A DNA stretch of 31,442 bases from a virus, in the IMG/VR virus record IMGVR_UViG_3300036772_000553, positions 1-31,442 of that record; one strand, given 5' to 3'. The position numbers and the translations under genes were made by a program. This document shows, piece by piece, positions 15,428 through 22,310 of this stretch. The notes below the pieces were generated by a model that was not told where the DNA came from, did not search any database, and was given only the letters and a program-made list of their open reading frames with translations. The first letter of the stretch is position 1. Each line of letters begins with the position of its first letter.

Positions 15428-15449
15428 CACCCATGTAGACGCATGGGTG
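15428..15449. other. Inverted repeat CACCCATG/CATGGGTG
   Basis: A perfect 8-bp stem with a 6-base loop (TAGACG), followed on the plus strand by TTTAAAA. It lies between the divergent holin gene and the plus-strand 71-aa ORF. It could be a protein-binding palindrome or a weak terminator. Confidence 0.45.
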
Positions 15450-15495
15450 TTTAAAATCAGAGGAATGGCTGATTATCTCTGGTTAAGGATGAAAA

Positions 15496-15711
15496 ATGGA
15501 AAATCTCCAGTCTCTCGGAGAGCAAATGCTAATCATAAACAATACCCTTAAGTCCCTGGTTACAACTCAGCAACTAATAGCTCAAACTCTCTGCGGCTAT
15601 ATCGTCCTTTCCGGGCACAAAGAAACGTTTATTGATTTTATCAAGCAGGCATCAACAAATATGGATAATTGGAGTGCTCAATATATATACAATCTGGGTT
15701 GTACAAATTGA
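15496..15711 (+). CDS. 71-aa hypothetical protein on the opposite strand to the late genes
   Basis: Not recognised. The product starts MENLQSLGEQML and is helical with Leu/Ile heptad-like spacing, then ends with Trp/Tyr-rich residues. AAGGA lies 6 bases upstream of the ATG. The gene is AT-rich and reads against the methylase and holin genes that flank it. No strong promoter is obvious. It could be a small lysogeny-expressed moron or a chance frame; the ribosome site favours a gene. Confidence 0.5.
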   Translation: MENLQSLGEQMLIINNTLKSLVTTQQLIAQTLCGYIVLSGHKETFIDFIKQASTNMDNWSAQYIYNLGCTN

Positions 15712-15741
15712 CACCAATCAATCCTGGTAGTCTAAACCGAA

Positions 15742-15763
15742 AAAACCACCGAAGCGGGTTTAT
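15742..15763 (-). terminator. Probable terminator after the methyltransferase gene
   Basis: On the minus strand AAACCCGC-TTCG-GTGGTTTTTT folds into a 7-8 bp stem with one bulged C, one G-T pair and a stable TTCG loop, then runs into T. It lies right after the stop at 15765. Confidence 0.55.
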
Positions 15764-15764
15764 G

Positions 15765-16820
15765 TCAGCTTGAGGCCTTAACCATCCCTCTTTTAATTTC
15801 TTCAACTGTTTGCCTGAATCGTTCTTCTTCGAGCTCAACGCCTACAGCTTTACGGCCCAACGCCATCGCAGCCTTGATTGTCGAACCTGACCCCATAAAG
15901 AAGTCAGCGACTACATCGCCTGCTTTGCTGCTGGCACTGATTATCTGTCGCAACATGTCCGCAGGCTTTTCACAGGGATGCTTACCCGGATAGAACTGGA
16001 CAGGCTTGTGTGTCCATACATCGGTGTACGGAACAGAGACTGAAACAGCGAAAGGACGCCGGAGCGCTTTGAACTCACCCAGCAGATCAGAATATTGCCG
16101 GTTTAACGACTGCCACGTTGCCACCAGCTGGTGGTGTGGTTTATCAAGTTCATGGTTTACATGTTTCTCGATGGCAATTTGCGTGAACAACTCCTGCAAC
16201 TTCAGATAATCAGCCTCATTCGGCAGTTGCCACTGGCTGGCGCCGAACCAGTGCGAAACCATGTTCTTCTTGCCCGTCGCATCGGCGATCTGTTTTGAGG
16301 TTACACCCAGCGCTATGCGTGCATTACGGAAGTAATCAATCAGCAGGGTCAGTACATGCTGCTTAGCATCGCTGCACTGCTCAGCGTAATTGTCGGGCTT
16401 ATACGGTCCCGGATAATGCTCAGCGAACAAGACGCGTTCAGTTGCCGGGAAGTAAGTACGCAGGCTTTCTTTATTACAGCCGTTCCACCGCCCGGACGGT
16501 TTGGCCCAGATGATGTGGTTCAGAATATTGAAGCGGTGGCGCATCAGCAGTTCAATATCAGCAGCCAGTCGATGGCCACTGAACAAATAGATGCTGCCGT
16601 TAGGCTTCAGCACTCGCCAGAATTCAGCCAGGCATGTATCAAGCCATGCCAGATAGTCCTCATCACCGCGCCACTGGTTATCCCAGCCGTGCGGCTTTAC
16701 CTTGAAATAAGGGGGATCAGTGACGATTAAATCGATGGAATTATCCGCAAGGGAAGCAAGAACCTGAATACAATCAGCGTTGAATAACTCAGCACTGTTT
16801 ATTTTTACAGTATTTTTCAT
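15765..16820 (-). CDS. Beta-class DNA (adenine N6 or cytosine N4) methyltransferase
   Basis: A 351-residue SAM-dependent methylase with motif IV DPPY at 35-38 before motif I FMGSGST at 308-314, the circularly permuted beta-class order. The KPHGWDNQW block follows DPPY. Between them is an insertion (about 155-215) with ALGVTSKQIADATG, which looks like a helix-turn-helix and may give sequence recognition. It may protect phage DNA from host restriction or change transcription. No partner nuclease is present. There is no clear ribosome site at the ATG, but a 24-codon leader ORF ends 7 bases upstream. Confidence 0.92.
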   Translation of the reverse strand: MKNTVKINSAELFNADCIQVLASLADNSIDLIVTDPPYFKVKPHGWDNQWRGDEDYLAWLDTCLAEFWRVLKPNGSIYLFSGHRLAADIELLMRHRFNILNHIIWAKPSGRWNGCNKESLRTYFPATERVLFAEHYPGPYKPDNYAEQCSDAKQHVLTLLIDYFRNARIALGVTSKQIADATGKKNMVSHWFGASQWQLPNEADYLKLQELFTQIAIEKHVNHELDKPHHQLVATWQSLNRQYSDLLGEFKALRRPFAVSVSVPYTDVWTHKPVQFYPGKHPCEKPADMLRQIISASSKAGDVVADFFMGSGSTIKAAMALGRKAVGVELEEERFRQTVEEIKRGMVKASS

Positions 16821-16827
16821 AGATCAG

Positions 16828-16902
16828 TCAGCGGGACTCTGATAGGCTCACTGGGCTTTGCGCAAAGCAGTGGGCCTGGGTTCGCTTGTGACCTTTCAGC
16901 AT
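16828..16902 (-). CDS. Possible 24-codon leader ORF of the methyltransferase gene
   Basis: A short frame that begins MLKGHKRTQAHCFAQSP and ends with SESR. Its TGA is 7 bases before the methylase ATG. The long hairpin at 16845-16876 lies inside it. No ribosome site is clear. It may couple or attenuate translation of the methylase. It is too short to judge by coding statistics. Confidence 0.4.
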   Translation of the reverse strand: MLKGHKRTQAHCFAQSPVSLSESR

Positions 16903-16940
16903 GAGCGAATGACTGGTGAGTGCTACCAACACCACCAGTC
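16845..16940 (-). other. Three consecutive stem-loops in the methyltransferase leader
   Basis: First, 16845-16876: an outer stem GGCTCACT/AGTGGGCC and an inner perfect GCTTTGC/GCAAAGC with a two-base bulge. Second, TTCGCT (16881-16886) pairs with AGCGAA (16904-16909). Third, GACTGGTG (16911-16918) pairs with CACCAGTC (16933-16940). None has a T run, so these are more likely leader RNA structure than terminators. A fourth palindrome, TGCCATT-T-AATGGCA, lies at 16962-16976 over the stop of the gene upstream. Confidence 0.65.
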
Positions 16941-16967
16941 GCCCATTTTCACAGCAAGAATTGCCAT

Positions 16968-17168
16968 TTAATGGCAGCGTTTGAAATTCTCACCGTCTGC
17001 ATCCTCTACCGCCAACCCCGCCATAACCAGTTGCGTCAGTATCAGCTGACAACGCCCTACACTTATACGCATCAGGTTTGCCAGGTATTCAACCGACTTC
17101 CAGTTTTTGTGGCTGAGGCAGCTATAAAGAATTTTCGCGGTGTATGTCATATCTTGCTGTTTTAGCAT
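16968..17168 (-). CDS. 66-aa winged-helix-like hypothetical protein
   Basis: No firm family. The pattern ILYSCLSHKNWKSVEYLANLMRISVGRCQLILTQL is that of a winged helix-turn-helix, and AVEDADGENFKRC could be the wing. It is the first minus-strand gene after Q once the reversed cassette is skipped, so it may regulate late or methylase expression. AAGGG lies about 10 bases upstream. Confidence 0.65.
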   Translation of the reverse strand: MLKQQDMTYTAKILYSCLSHKNWKSVEYLANLMRISVGRCQLILTQLVMAGLAVEDADGENFKRCH

Positions 17169-17358
17169 GTCTTCTACCCTTTATTTTTGGCGTGACACAC
17201 AGATAACTCTAGTTCGGTAAAGCAGCAAGCTGAAAGGTTTGTTGGTTAGTCTGGGAGAGTAATTATTAGACTCATGCGTTAAATTTACGCGTTTGTTACA
17301 TATTTTGACTGATAAGCGTTGTGTCTTTGTGACCACTCTTACCACTCTACAATAGTTT

Positions 17359-17387
17359 TTGCGTACGCGTTAGTATTTGATTACAAT
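17359..17387 (+). promoter_or_regulatory. Sigma-70-type promoter of the reversed cassette
   Basis: TTGCGT (17359-17364), 17-base spacer, TACAAT (17382-17387). The spacer starts inside the perfect palindrome GCGTACGC (17361-17368), a possible operator. Expected start of transcription is near 17394, about 26 bases before the first ATG. It would be active in the lysogen unless repressed. Confidence 0.65.
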
Positions 17388-17419
17388 AAAAATAATCCAA
17401 CCTTAACTATGGGCCATCC

Positions 17420-18241
17420 ATGAACTTTTCTGACGTTAAACAAGGAAATCTCACTAAGAAGTGTCTCGTTAGAGCCTTCAAAGTTAACAGTGCATCTACC
17501 GATGTACTTTTTAAACAAGTGTCTCAGTCAAAAAAATTCCAATCTGGCTCAATTATTAAAATTAATGCTGAAAAGCACCTAATGTTAAAGGCTTATGAAA
17601 CAAATAATAATATCCATTATTTGCACATTGCCTTATACAACCCAAAAGCTCAGGTATCTATTACTCCATTAGTTAATACAGTGAGTGATTTGCTTGATGT
17701 CGAAAACCTCGATGACCTTCATGCTTTTTTACTTATCAAAGATAATAAAATCGCATCTTTGATGCAAATATCCACAAACTGGTGTGAAGTTAAAATTGCA
17801 AAAATATTTAACCAGTTTGGGATAAAAATAACCCCATCGGCAATATTGCAAAAAAATGTTGTCCAGCGGATTAAAGATGACAAGTTGAAAGCATTACATC
17901 TAAACATCGATGTGGATGAAGCAGATTTTGTAAAAGCACCAGGATTAATAGAATCAATATTTAACAAAGAGCCGAAAGTTAGGGCTAAAGGTATCTCAGG
18001 ACATTTAACTATTGATGCAAAAGGAAATGCCGAACTGGCACAGTCAATAGAAAATAACCCTGCCGACTGGGTATCAGATCTTGACAGTGATTTTTATATT
18101 GAAACTAAGAAAGGTGAGAAAATTACTAGTGATGATCTCAAGCTAACCAAAACCTACTTCACCGTGCCATACGGTTCTAAGTCTATCAACGCAAAGTACG
18201 CAAAAGAAATCCTAGAGGATTTTGCTGCAAAAGAGCTATAA
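17420..18241 (+). CDS. RexA-like soluble partner of a two-gene exclusion-type cassette (inferred)
   Basis: A 273-residue cytosolic protein without signal or membrane segment. No sequence family is certain. It resembles lambda RexA (279 aa) in length, in partner and in the order of features: a strand block FLLIKDNKIASLMQI (RexA FLFVEGDTIGFARTV, from memory), then a helix, a VVQRIKDD-KLKALHL segment, a GHLTID strand and a C-terminal helix. RexA is the DNA-binding sensor that triggers RexB. The gene is AT-rich (about one third GC), opposite in strand to its neighbours, has its own promoter, and is followed 28 bases later by a 4-TM protein gene. The ribosome site is weak. KwaB of Kiwa is an alternative analogue. 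Confidence 0.55.
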   Translation: MNFSDVKQGNLTKKCLVRAFKVNSASTDVLFKQVSQSKKFQSGSIIKINAEKHLMLKAYETNNNIHYLHIALYNPKAQVSITPLVNTVSDLLDVENLDDLHAFLLIKDNKIASLMQISTNWCEVKIAKIFNQFGIKITPSAILQKNVVQRIKDDKLKALHLNIDVDEADFVKAPGLIESIFNKEPKVRAKGISGHLTIDAKGNAELAQSIENNPADWVSDLDSDFYIETKKGEKITSDDLKLTKTYFTVPYGSKSINAKYAKEILEDFAAKEL

Positions 18242-18269
18242 TCTAGGTATAGGTTATCAGGAGGCTTAA

Positions 18270-18755
18270 ATGCTAAAAAAAATTAATACTACAGGGTTGA
18301 TTATTTCAACACTGAACATTTTAGCCTCCATCAGCTTTTCTATATTTCTTACTGATAGCCTGACCAATAATAGTGATGCATTAAACTTAGTCGCCAATGT
18401 TTTTTCCATTCTTTCAGGTTTTTTACTTTTAGTGATAACAATGTCGGGTGAAAACTCGGCCATCATGGATAATATAAGTGACCTTGATGCAGCCTATCAA
18501 GAAAAGCGTTTTCTTATGCGCTTTAATAAATACTACGCTCTCTTTTTACTATATATATTAACACTGGCTTTAATATTTGTTTTTTACCTTATTTCAAAAA
18601 ACAAAGAAAATACATCTCAACTTTTCTCATTAACAAAGTCAGTCATAGGCCACGCCATCGCATTTTTGACCTGTTTTTCTTTCATTCAATCAACCTTCAT
18701 CCCTTTAAAAATAAAAGAGCTTTTCAGAGAAAAAAGGGAACTTAACAAAAAATAA
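18270..18755 (+). CDS. Four-TM membrane protein, RexB-like partner (inferred)
   Basis: A 161-residue inner-membrane protein with segments at about 8-28, 38-58, 88-108 and 123-146, short loops and a basic Lys/Arg-rich tail. Lambda RexB is 144 aa with four segments and a similar charged stretch between the second and third (here MDNISDLDAAYQEKRFLMR). RexB is held to be an ion channel that depolarises the infected cell. A perfect AGGAGG lies 5 bases upstream of the ATG, much stronger than for the first gene. The gene ends at a bidirectional terminator. Confidence 0.6.
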   Translation: MLKKINTTGLIISTLNILASISFSIFLTDSLTNNSDALNLVANVFSILSGFLLLVITMSGENSAIMDNISDLDAAYQEKRFLMRFNKYYALFLLYILTLALIFVFYLISKNKENTSQLFSLTKSVIGHAIAFLTCFSFIQSTFIPLKIKELFREKRELNKK

Positions 18756-18773
18756 GCCGCTTTCGCGGCTTTT
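18754..18773. terminator. Bidirectional intrinsic terminator between cassette and Q
   Basis: AAGCCGC-TTTC-GCGGCTT with TTTT after it on the plus strand, and TTATTTTTTG after it on the minus strand. It closes the plus-strand cassette and can also end early-right transcripts coming from Q. Confidence 0.9.
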
Positions 18774-18775
18774 AA

Positions 18776-19123
18776 TCAAGCTAAAATTATATATAACATT
18801 CCATCAATAAATCCTAGCGCGGTCTGTAGCTCCTTTCTTATTGTTCCATCTGAGCACTTCCGCTTCTTCGCAATAGCCCGCAACGAGATACCGATAACAA
18901 AGTGGGCCATGACCAACTCATACTCTTTCGGCTTATATTGCCGTAAGCGAGCCACACAACCATCAATCATGATCCCTTCATCATCACAGCACTGAGGTCG
19001 TGATTTCTTCCCATGTGGAATAAGCCCCTTAAAACCCGCAGCAATCGGCTGCCAGTCAACACCACTACTATCTGAAGCTGCCCATGCTCCCCAGCGGTCT
19101 AAAACTTCGTACATATCACGCAT
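18776..19123 (-). CDS. Q: Late antiterminator Q (PF06530 family)
   Basis: A 115-residue protein: VLDRWGAWAASDSSGVDW, IAAGFKGLIPHGKKSRPQCCDD, YKPKEYELVMAHFVIGISLRAIAKKRKCS (helix-turn-helix), then IRKELQTALGFIDGML. It modifies RNA polymerase at the late promoter so that it ignores terminators such as those at 13.0, 5.2 and 3.2 kb. The ATG has AGGAG about 10 bases upstream and overlaps the TGA of a mini-ORF. The late promoter should lie downstream, but the reversed cassette now separates Q from the late genes. Confidence 0.93.
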   Translation of the reverse strand: MRDMYEVLDRWGAWAASDSSGVDWQPIAAGFKGLIPHGKKSRPQCCDDEGIMIDGCVARLRQYKPKEYELVMAHFVIGISLRAIAKKRKCSDGTIRKELQTALGFIDGMLYIILA

Positions 19124-19199
19124 AATTGTTTTCTCCTGTTCCGCTGGTGATGGCCAGTCCCTGTGGGCTGAAGTGCTTCAGTGCTGATTCAAGTTTCAT
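19116..19199 (-). pseudogene. 27-codon mini-ORF, remnant of another Q-type gene N-terminus
   Basis: It starts MKLESALKHFSPQG, which resembles the N-terminus of the larger Q antiterminator family (PF03589; typical opening MNLEALPKYFSPKSP, from memory). It then runs only to GENNYA. Its ATG overlaps the dnaB stop (ATGA) and its TGA overlaps the Q ATG. It may be a recombination scar left when one Q type replaced another, now serving to couple Q to dnaB translation. Confidence 0.5.
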
Positions 19200-20566
19200 G
19201 CAGCCCTCTCGTTCTTGCTGTATCGGCGGGATTTGGCTTCAGGTTGCTGGCGGCTCAGTTGCTGTGCTTGTGCCTGGTCAGTGGGATAGAAATGCCCGTT
19301 ATTGAATCGACGATAAACAGTACCAAGCGCACCGTTACGGTTTTTGGTCACATTGATTTCAGCAATACCGCGTGCGGGTGATTCCGGGTTATAAACCTCA
19401 TCGCGGTAAAGCATCATGATAATGTCAGCGTCGGCCTCAATCTCACCTGAGTTTTTGAGGTCCGCATTGAGTGGGCGCTTGTTAGGGCGTGATTCAACAC
19501 TGCGTGATAACTGGCTCAATGCGATAACCGGTGTTTTGTTAGTTTTCGCCAGCGATTTAAGCCCCTTCGAGACTTCACCCACCGCCAGATCGTGACGGCT
19601 GTTGCTGTGCAGTTTAACCAGTCCAATATAATCAACGGCCACCAGCACCGTATCCGGGTGTGCCTGCTTGTGACGAATCGCCGCCTGTTTAATCTGATCC
19701 ACATTGAGATCTGCCGCATCGATGATCCAGATGTTGCGACCGGTCATGCGTGCGATGCCGTTGGAAATTCTTGCCCAGTCTTCATCCCCCAGTTTGTCGG
19801 GGGATTTGAGGCGTGATGCAGAGATGCCGCCAGCTGCTGAAACATGACGCTCGGCTATCTGAATGGCGCCCATCTCCATGCTGAAAAACAGAACGCCCGC
19901 ACCGGATTCAGTCACCTTGTCGAGGATATCCAGCACCATTTCGGTTTTACCCATCGATGGACGCGCCGCCAGCAACACCAGATCGGTTAAATCCAGGCCG
20001 CCAGTTATCGAATCCAGTTCATCAATACCCGTCAGAATGGTTCTGCCTTCGCTGCGACCGCTCATTTTATCGTCCAGCCGCTGAATAATTTCAGGCAGTA
20101 AATCATCAATGATTGTGGCCTTTACCGCGTTATCTTCCGTCTCAATAGCGCCCACGACGGCTTTTACTTCATCCAGCGCAGCCAGTGCCTGTTCACTTGT
20201 TACGGACTGGCGCAGTCTACCCAGCGTTGCCTCCAGGACGTCCTCCGCAGTACGCAGGGCCGCATTTCTTTTCAGAACGACGGCATACCGCATGAGAGAG
20301 GATTTAGCCCAAGCTTTGTTACCTGCTTCCAGAATTGTCGCTTCGTGCTTTGGCAGCGACTCGCATAGCAGTACGGGGTCAATGATCCCCGTCGTTTTTG
20401 CCTGCTGGCAAATGCCTTCGAAAATTTCACGATACTGCCAGTTGCCAAATACAGTCGGTGGAAGTGTCGAAATAATCTCCATCACTTCAGGATCGGCGCC
20501 ACGCAGGAACATTCCACCGATAACCGCACCTTCGATGTCCTCGTTTCGCCACAGGGTTGCACTCAT
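19196..20566 (-). CDS. Replicative DNA helicase, DnaB family
   Basis: A 456-residue DnaB-type hexameric helicase (compare P22 gene 12). The N-terminal domain spans about 1-110. Walker A is ARPSMGKT at 201-208. VLFFSMEM, the Walker B strand VLVAVDYIGLV, the ALSQLSRSVESR sensor and GEIEADADIIMMLYRDE follow in the usual order. It unwinds the fork so the phage does not depend on host DnaB. The ATG overlaps the stop of the loader gene. Confidence 0.96.
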   Translation of the reverse strand: MSATLWRNEDIEGAVIGGMFLRGADPEVMEIISTLPPTVFGNWQYREIFEGICQQAKTTGIIDPVLLCESLPKHEATILEAGNKAWAKSSLMRYAVVLKRNAALRTAEDVLEATLGRLRQSVTSEQALAALDEVKAVVGAIETEDNAVKATIIDDLLPEIIQRLDDKMSGRSEGRTILTGIDELDSITGGLDLTDLVLLAARPSMGKTEMVLDILDKVTESGAGVLFFSMEMGAIQIAERHVSAAGGISASRLKSPDKLGDEDWARISNGIARMTGRNIWIIDAADLNVDQIKQAAIRHKQAHPDTVLVAVDYIGLVKLHSNSRHDLAVGEVSKGLKSLAKTNKTPVIALSQLSRSVESRPNKRPLNADLKNSGEIEADADIIMMLYRDEVYNPESPARGIAEINVTKNRNGALGTVYRRFNNGHFYPTDQAQAQQLSRQQPEAKSRRYSKNERAA

Positions 20567-21447
20567 GCCGCCACCTGCCCTTTCTGCTTGCGATAGCTTC
20601 CCCAGTCAAAAATTAACTCGGTACCACCCCCTTCAACCATACGATCGGTCAGGCGCTCGCCGATAGCATCAGAAATCTGTGCAGGTGTGAGATTGCTCAA
20701 CAGGATAGTCGGCAACATGCGTTCGTAACGAGTGTTGAGAATGTCGAACAGAATGATTTTCTCTGCATCGGTACCATACTGAAGGCCAACCTCATCGATC
20801 ACCAGCAGATCCCGACTGGTGTACAGGCCAACCAGCGCATCCTCAGTTGTATCGGATTCTTTGGACCAGGTACGCTTGATAGCCCGGATGATGCGCATCA
20901 CTGAGGTCATCAGAACTGTGCTCTGATGGTTACGGATGATATTTTTCGCCAGCGCGGTAACCAGGTGATTTTTACCGGTACCCGGCTTACCCGTGAGAAT
21001 AAGACTGGTGCCGTTCTCCAGCATCTCAGGCCATGCAGATGCATAAGCTTTCAGGATACTCAGGCATTTTGCAGCACTGTCACAAACCACTTCGTAATTG
21101 CTGAATTCGCAGGCTTCAAATCGTGGGGCGATGCAGGCATTCTCCAGCAAGATATCAATCTGGATCGCTGTTTTTGTCTGTGCGGCTGCGTCAATTTCCT
21201 TCTGGATACAGACCGGGCAACGGGATGACTTTTCAGACACACGACCTCTGAATTCCATCCAGATGCGGTTTTTCTGATAATCGCCATGCAAGTTACAGGT
21301 TGCTGGTTTTGTTTCCTGCTTGTCATAGCAGCGATCTGTGGTTGCAACCTCACCACCAGCGAATGCCAGCTCTTCCAACAGGTTATCCATCGTTGCGCCC
21401 AGCGACTGAATATCTCGCTTGCGGTGATCTGAAGTCATGTAGCTCAT
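20563..21447 (-). CDS. DnaC-like helicase loader (AAA+ ATPase)
   Basis: A 294-residue AAA+ protein. Walker A is GKPGTGKNH at 153-161 and Walker B is LLVIDEVG near 213. The TILLSNLT sensor and a C-terminal arginine-rich segment follow. An N-terminal Cys/His cluster (Cys51, His54, CPVC 77-80) may bind zinc. It should load the DnaB-like helicase, a pairing in place of lambda P. ATGA overlaps the O stop, and GAGAGG lies 6 bases upstream. Confidence 0.92.
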   Translation of the reverse strand: MSYMTSDHRKRDIQSLGATMDNLLEELAFAGGEVATTDRCYDKQETKPATCNLHGDYQKNRIWMEFRGRVSEKSSRCPVCIQKEIDAAAQTKTAIQIDILLENACIAPRFEACEFSNYEVVCDSAAKCLSILKAYASAWPEMLENGTSLILTGKPGTGKNHLVTALAKNIIRNHQSTVLMTSVMRIIRAIKRTWSKESDTTEDALVGLYTSRDLLVIDEVGLQYGTDAEKIILFDILNTRYERMLPTILLSNLTPAQISDAIGERLTDRMVEGGGTELIFDWGSYRKQKGQVAA

Positions 21448-22310
21448 GCGTTACCTCTCGCCCATACTGGTGTACTGGTTTTGCCGTAGTCACGTTCGTT
21501 AAATCCGGAGTGCTTGCTATCCTGCGGTTTGGCCTGTTGCGTACCCGCCACCACCCATGCGTTTTCAAACTCAAGACCCGTGCCGAAGAACCTTGTCCCC
21601 TGCATCACAAACTCAGTGCCGATTTTCCCGAGAGCCTGCTGGTATGCAGCGTAACGATTAACCCCTTGCAGCATGGCCTCAACGGACACACCTTCCCGCA
21701 GACGTGCACTCCACGACTGGTAGGCCTTGTTTTTAGGGTTGCTGCCTTGCCGTGCTGGATAAGCTTTCCAGGCGGTTTCGAATTCAGGAGAATATTCACT
21801 CTTTGCTGGCTTATCAGGTGTACTGGCGGCAGCCTGTGCACCAAGAGGTTTAGTAATCTCTGTTGTAATATATGTTGTAGTAACCTGTAGAGATGAGGCG
21901 GATTTACCCTCATCCATCGGGGCAACCTGCTCTTGTCGATCAGGGCAATTTGCACTCATCGAACAGGGCATTTCTTCCGAAGGTTCTTTGAGTAGTTCAC
22001 TGCCAAAATTGATGGTGTAAAAATTGGTTCGGTCATGCTGAGATTTGTTCAGTTGCTCAACATCCATAACCCCTTGCTTCACCAAGGAGGTAAACGCACG
22101 TTTAACCGTATCGACAGACCAGAAAGGGAACTGTTTAACCCACGCTTCGTAGCTGTTGAATACCCAACGACGACCGTCATGATCGACCCCTTGCTCCCTG
22201 TCGACCAGCCAGTAGTTAACTTGCTGAAGTATGATTGACTCGTTAAGCCCAATGCGCACAGCAAGTTCTGGATTAATAACCAGCGGCCTGAAATTAAACA
22301 AAAGGCTCAT
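21444..22310 (-). CDS. Replication initiator, O-like
   Basis: About 288 residues. The N-terminal half is a winged-helix domain (ELAVRIGLNESIILQQVNYWL, then SVDTVKRAFTSLVKQGV). A low-complexity Ser/Thr/Ala linker covers about 125-165. The C-terminal part is DnaD/DnaT-like (FETAWKAYPAR, YQSWSARLREG, MQGTRFFG). It should bind origin repeats and recruit the loader and helicase. The linker codon region holds 23-bp spaced repeats, as lambda O holds ori. The start at 22310 overlaps the antirepressor stop (ATGA) with GGGAGG 7 bases upstream. Confidence 0.85.
   Translation of the reverse strand: MSLLFNFRPLVINPELAVRIGLNESIILQQVNYWLVDREQGVDHDGRRWVFNSYEAWVKQFPFWSVDTVKRAFTSLVKQGVMDVEQLNKSQHDRTNFYTINFGSELLKEPSEEMPCSMSANCPDRQEQVAPMDEGKSASSLQVTTTYITTEITKPLGAQAAASTPDKPAKSEYSPEFETAWKAYPARQGSNPKNKAYQSWSARLREGVSVEAMLQGVNRYAAYQQALGKIGTEFVMQGTRFFGTGLEFENAWVVAGTQQAKPQDSKHSGFNERDYGKTSTPVWARGNA
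21845..21970. repeat. Candidate replication origin: iterons plus AT-rich stretch inside O
   Basis: On the plus strand CATCGGGGCA (21915), GATCAGGGCA (21938) and GAACAGGGCA (21961) recur every 23 bases. A weaker GATGAGGCGG at 21892 is in the same phase. Beside them lies an AT-rich stretch (about 21845-21886) with two TGTTGTA copies 12 bases apart. Lambda ori has the same plan within the O linker. Confidence 0.55.

Noticed and set aside
16968-17419. Late promoter pR' for the lysis and head genes
   Set aside because: It should lie in this stretch on the minus strand, but no pair of boxes stood out enough to place it.
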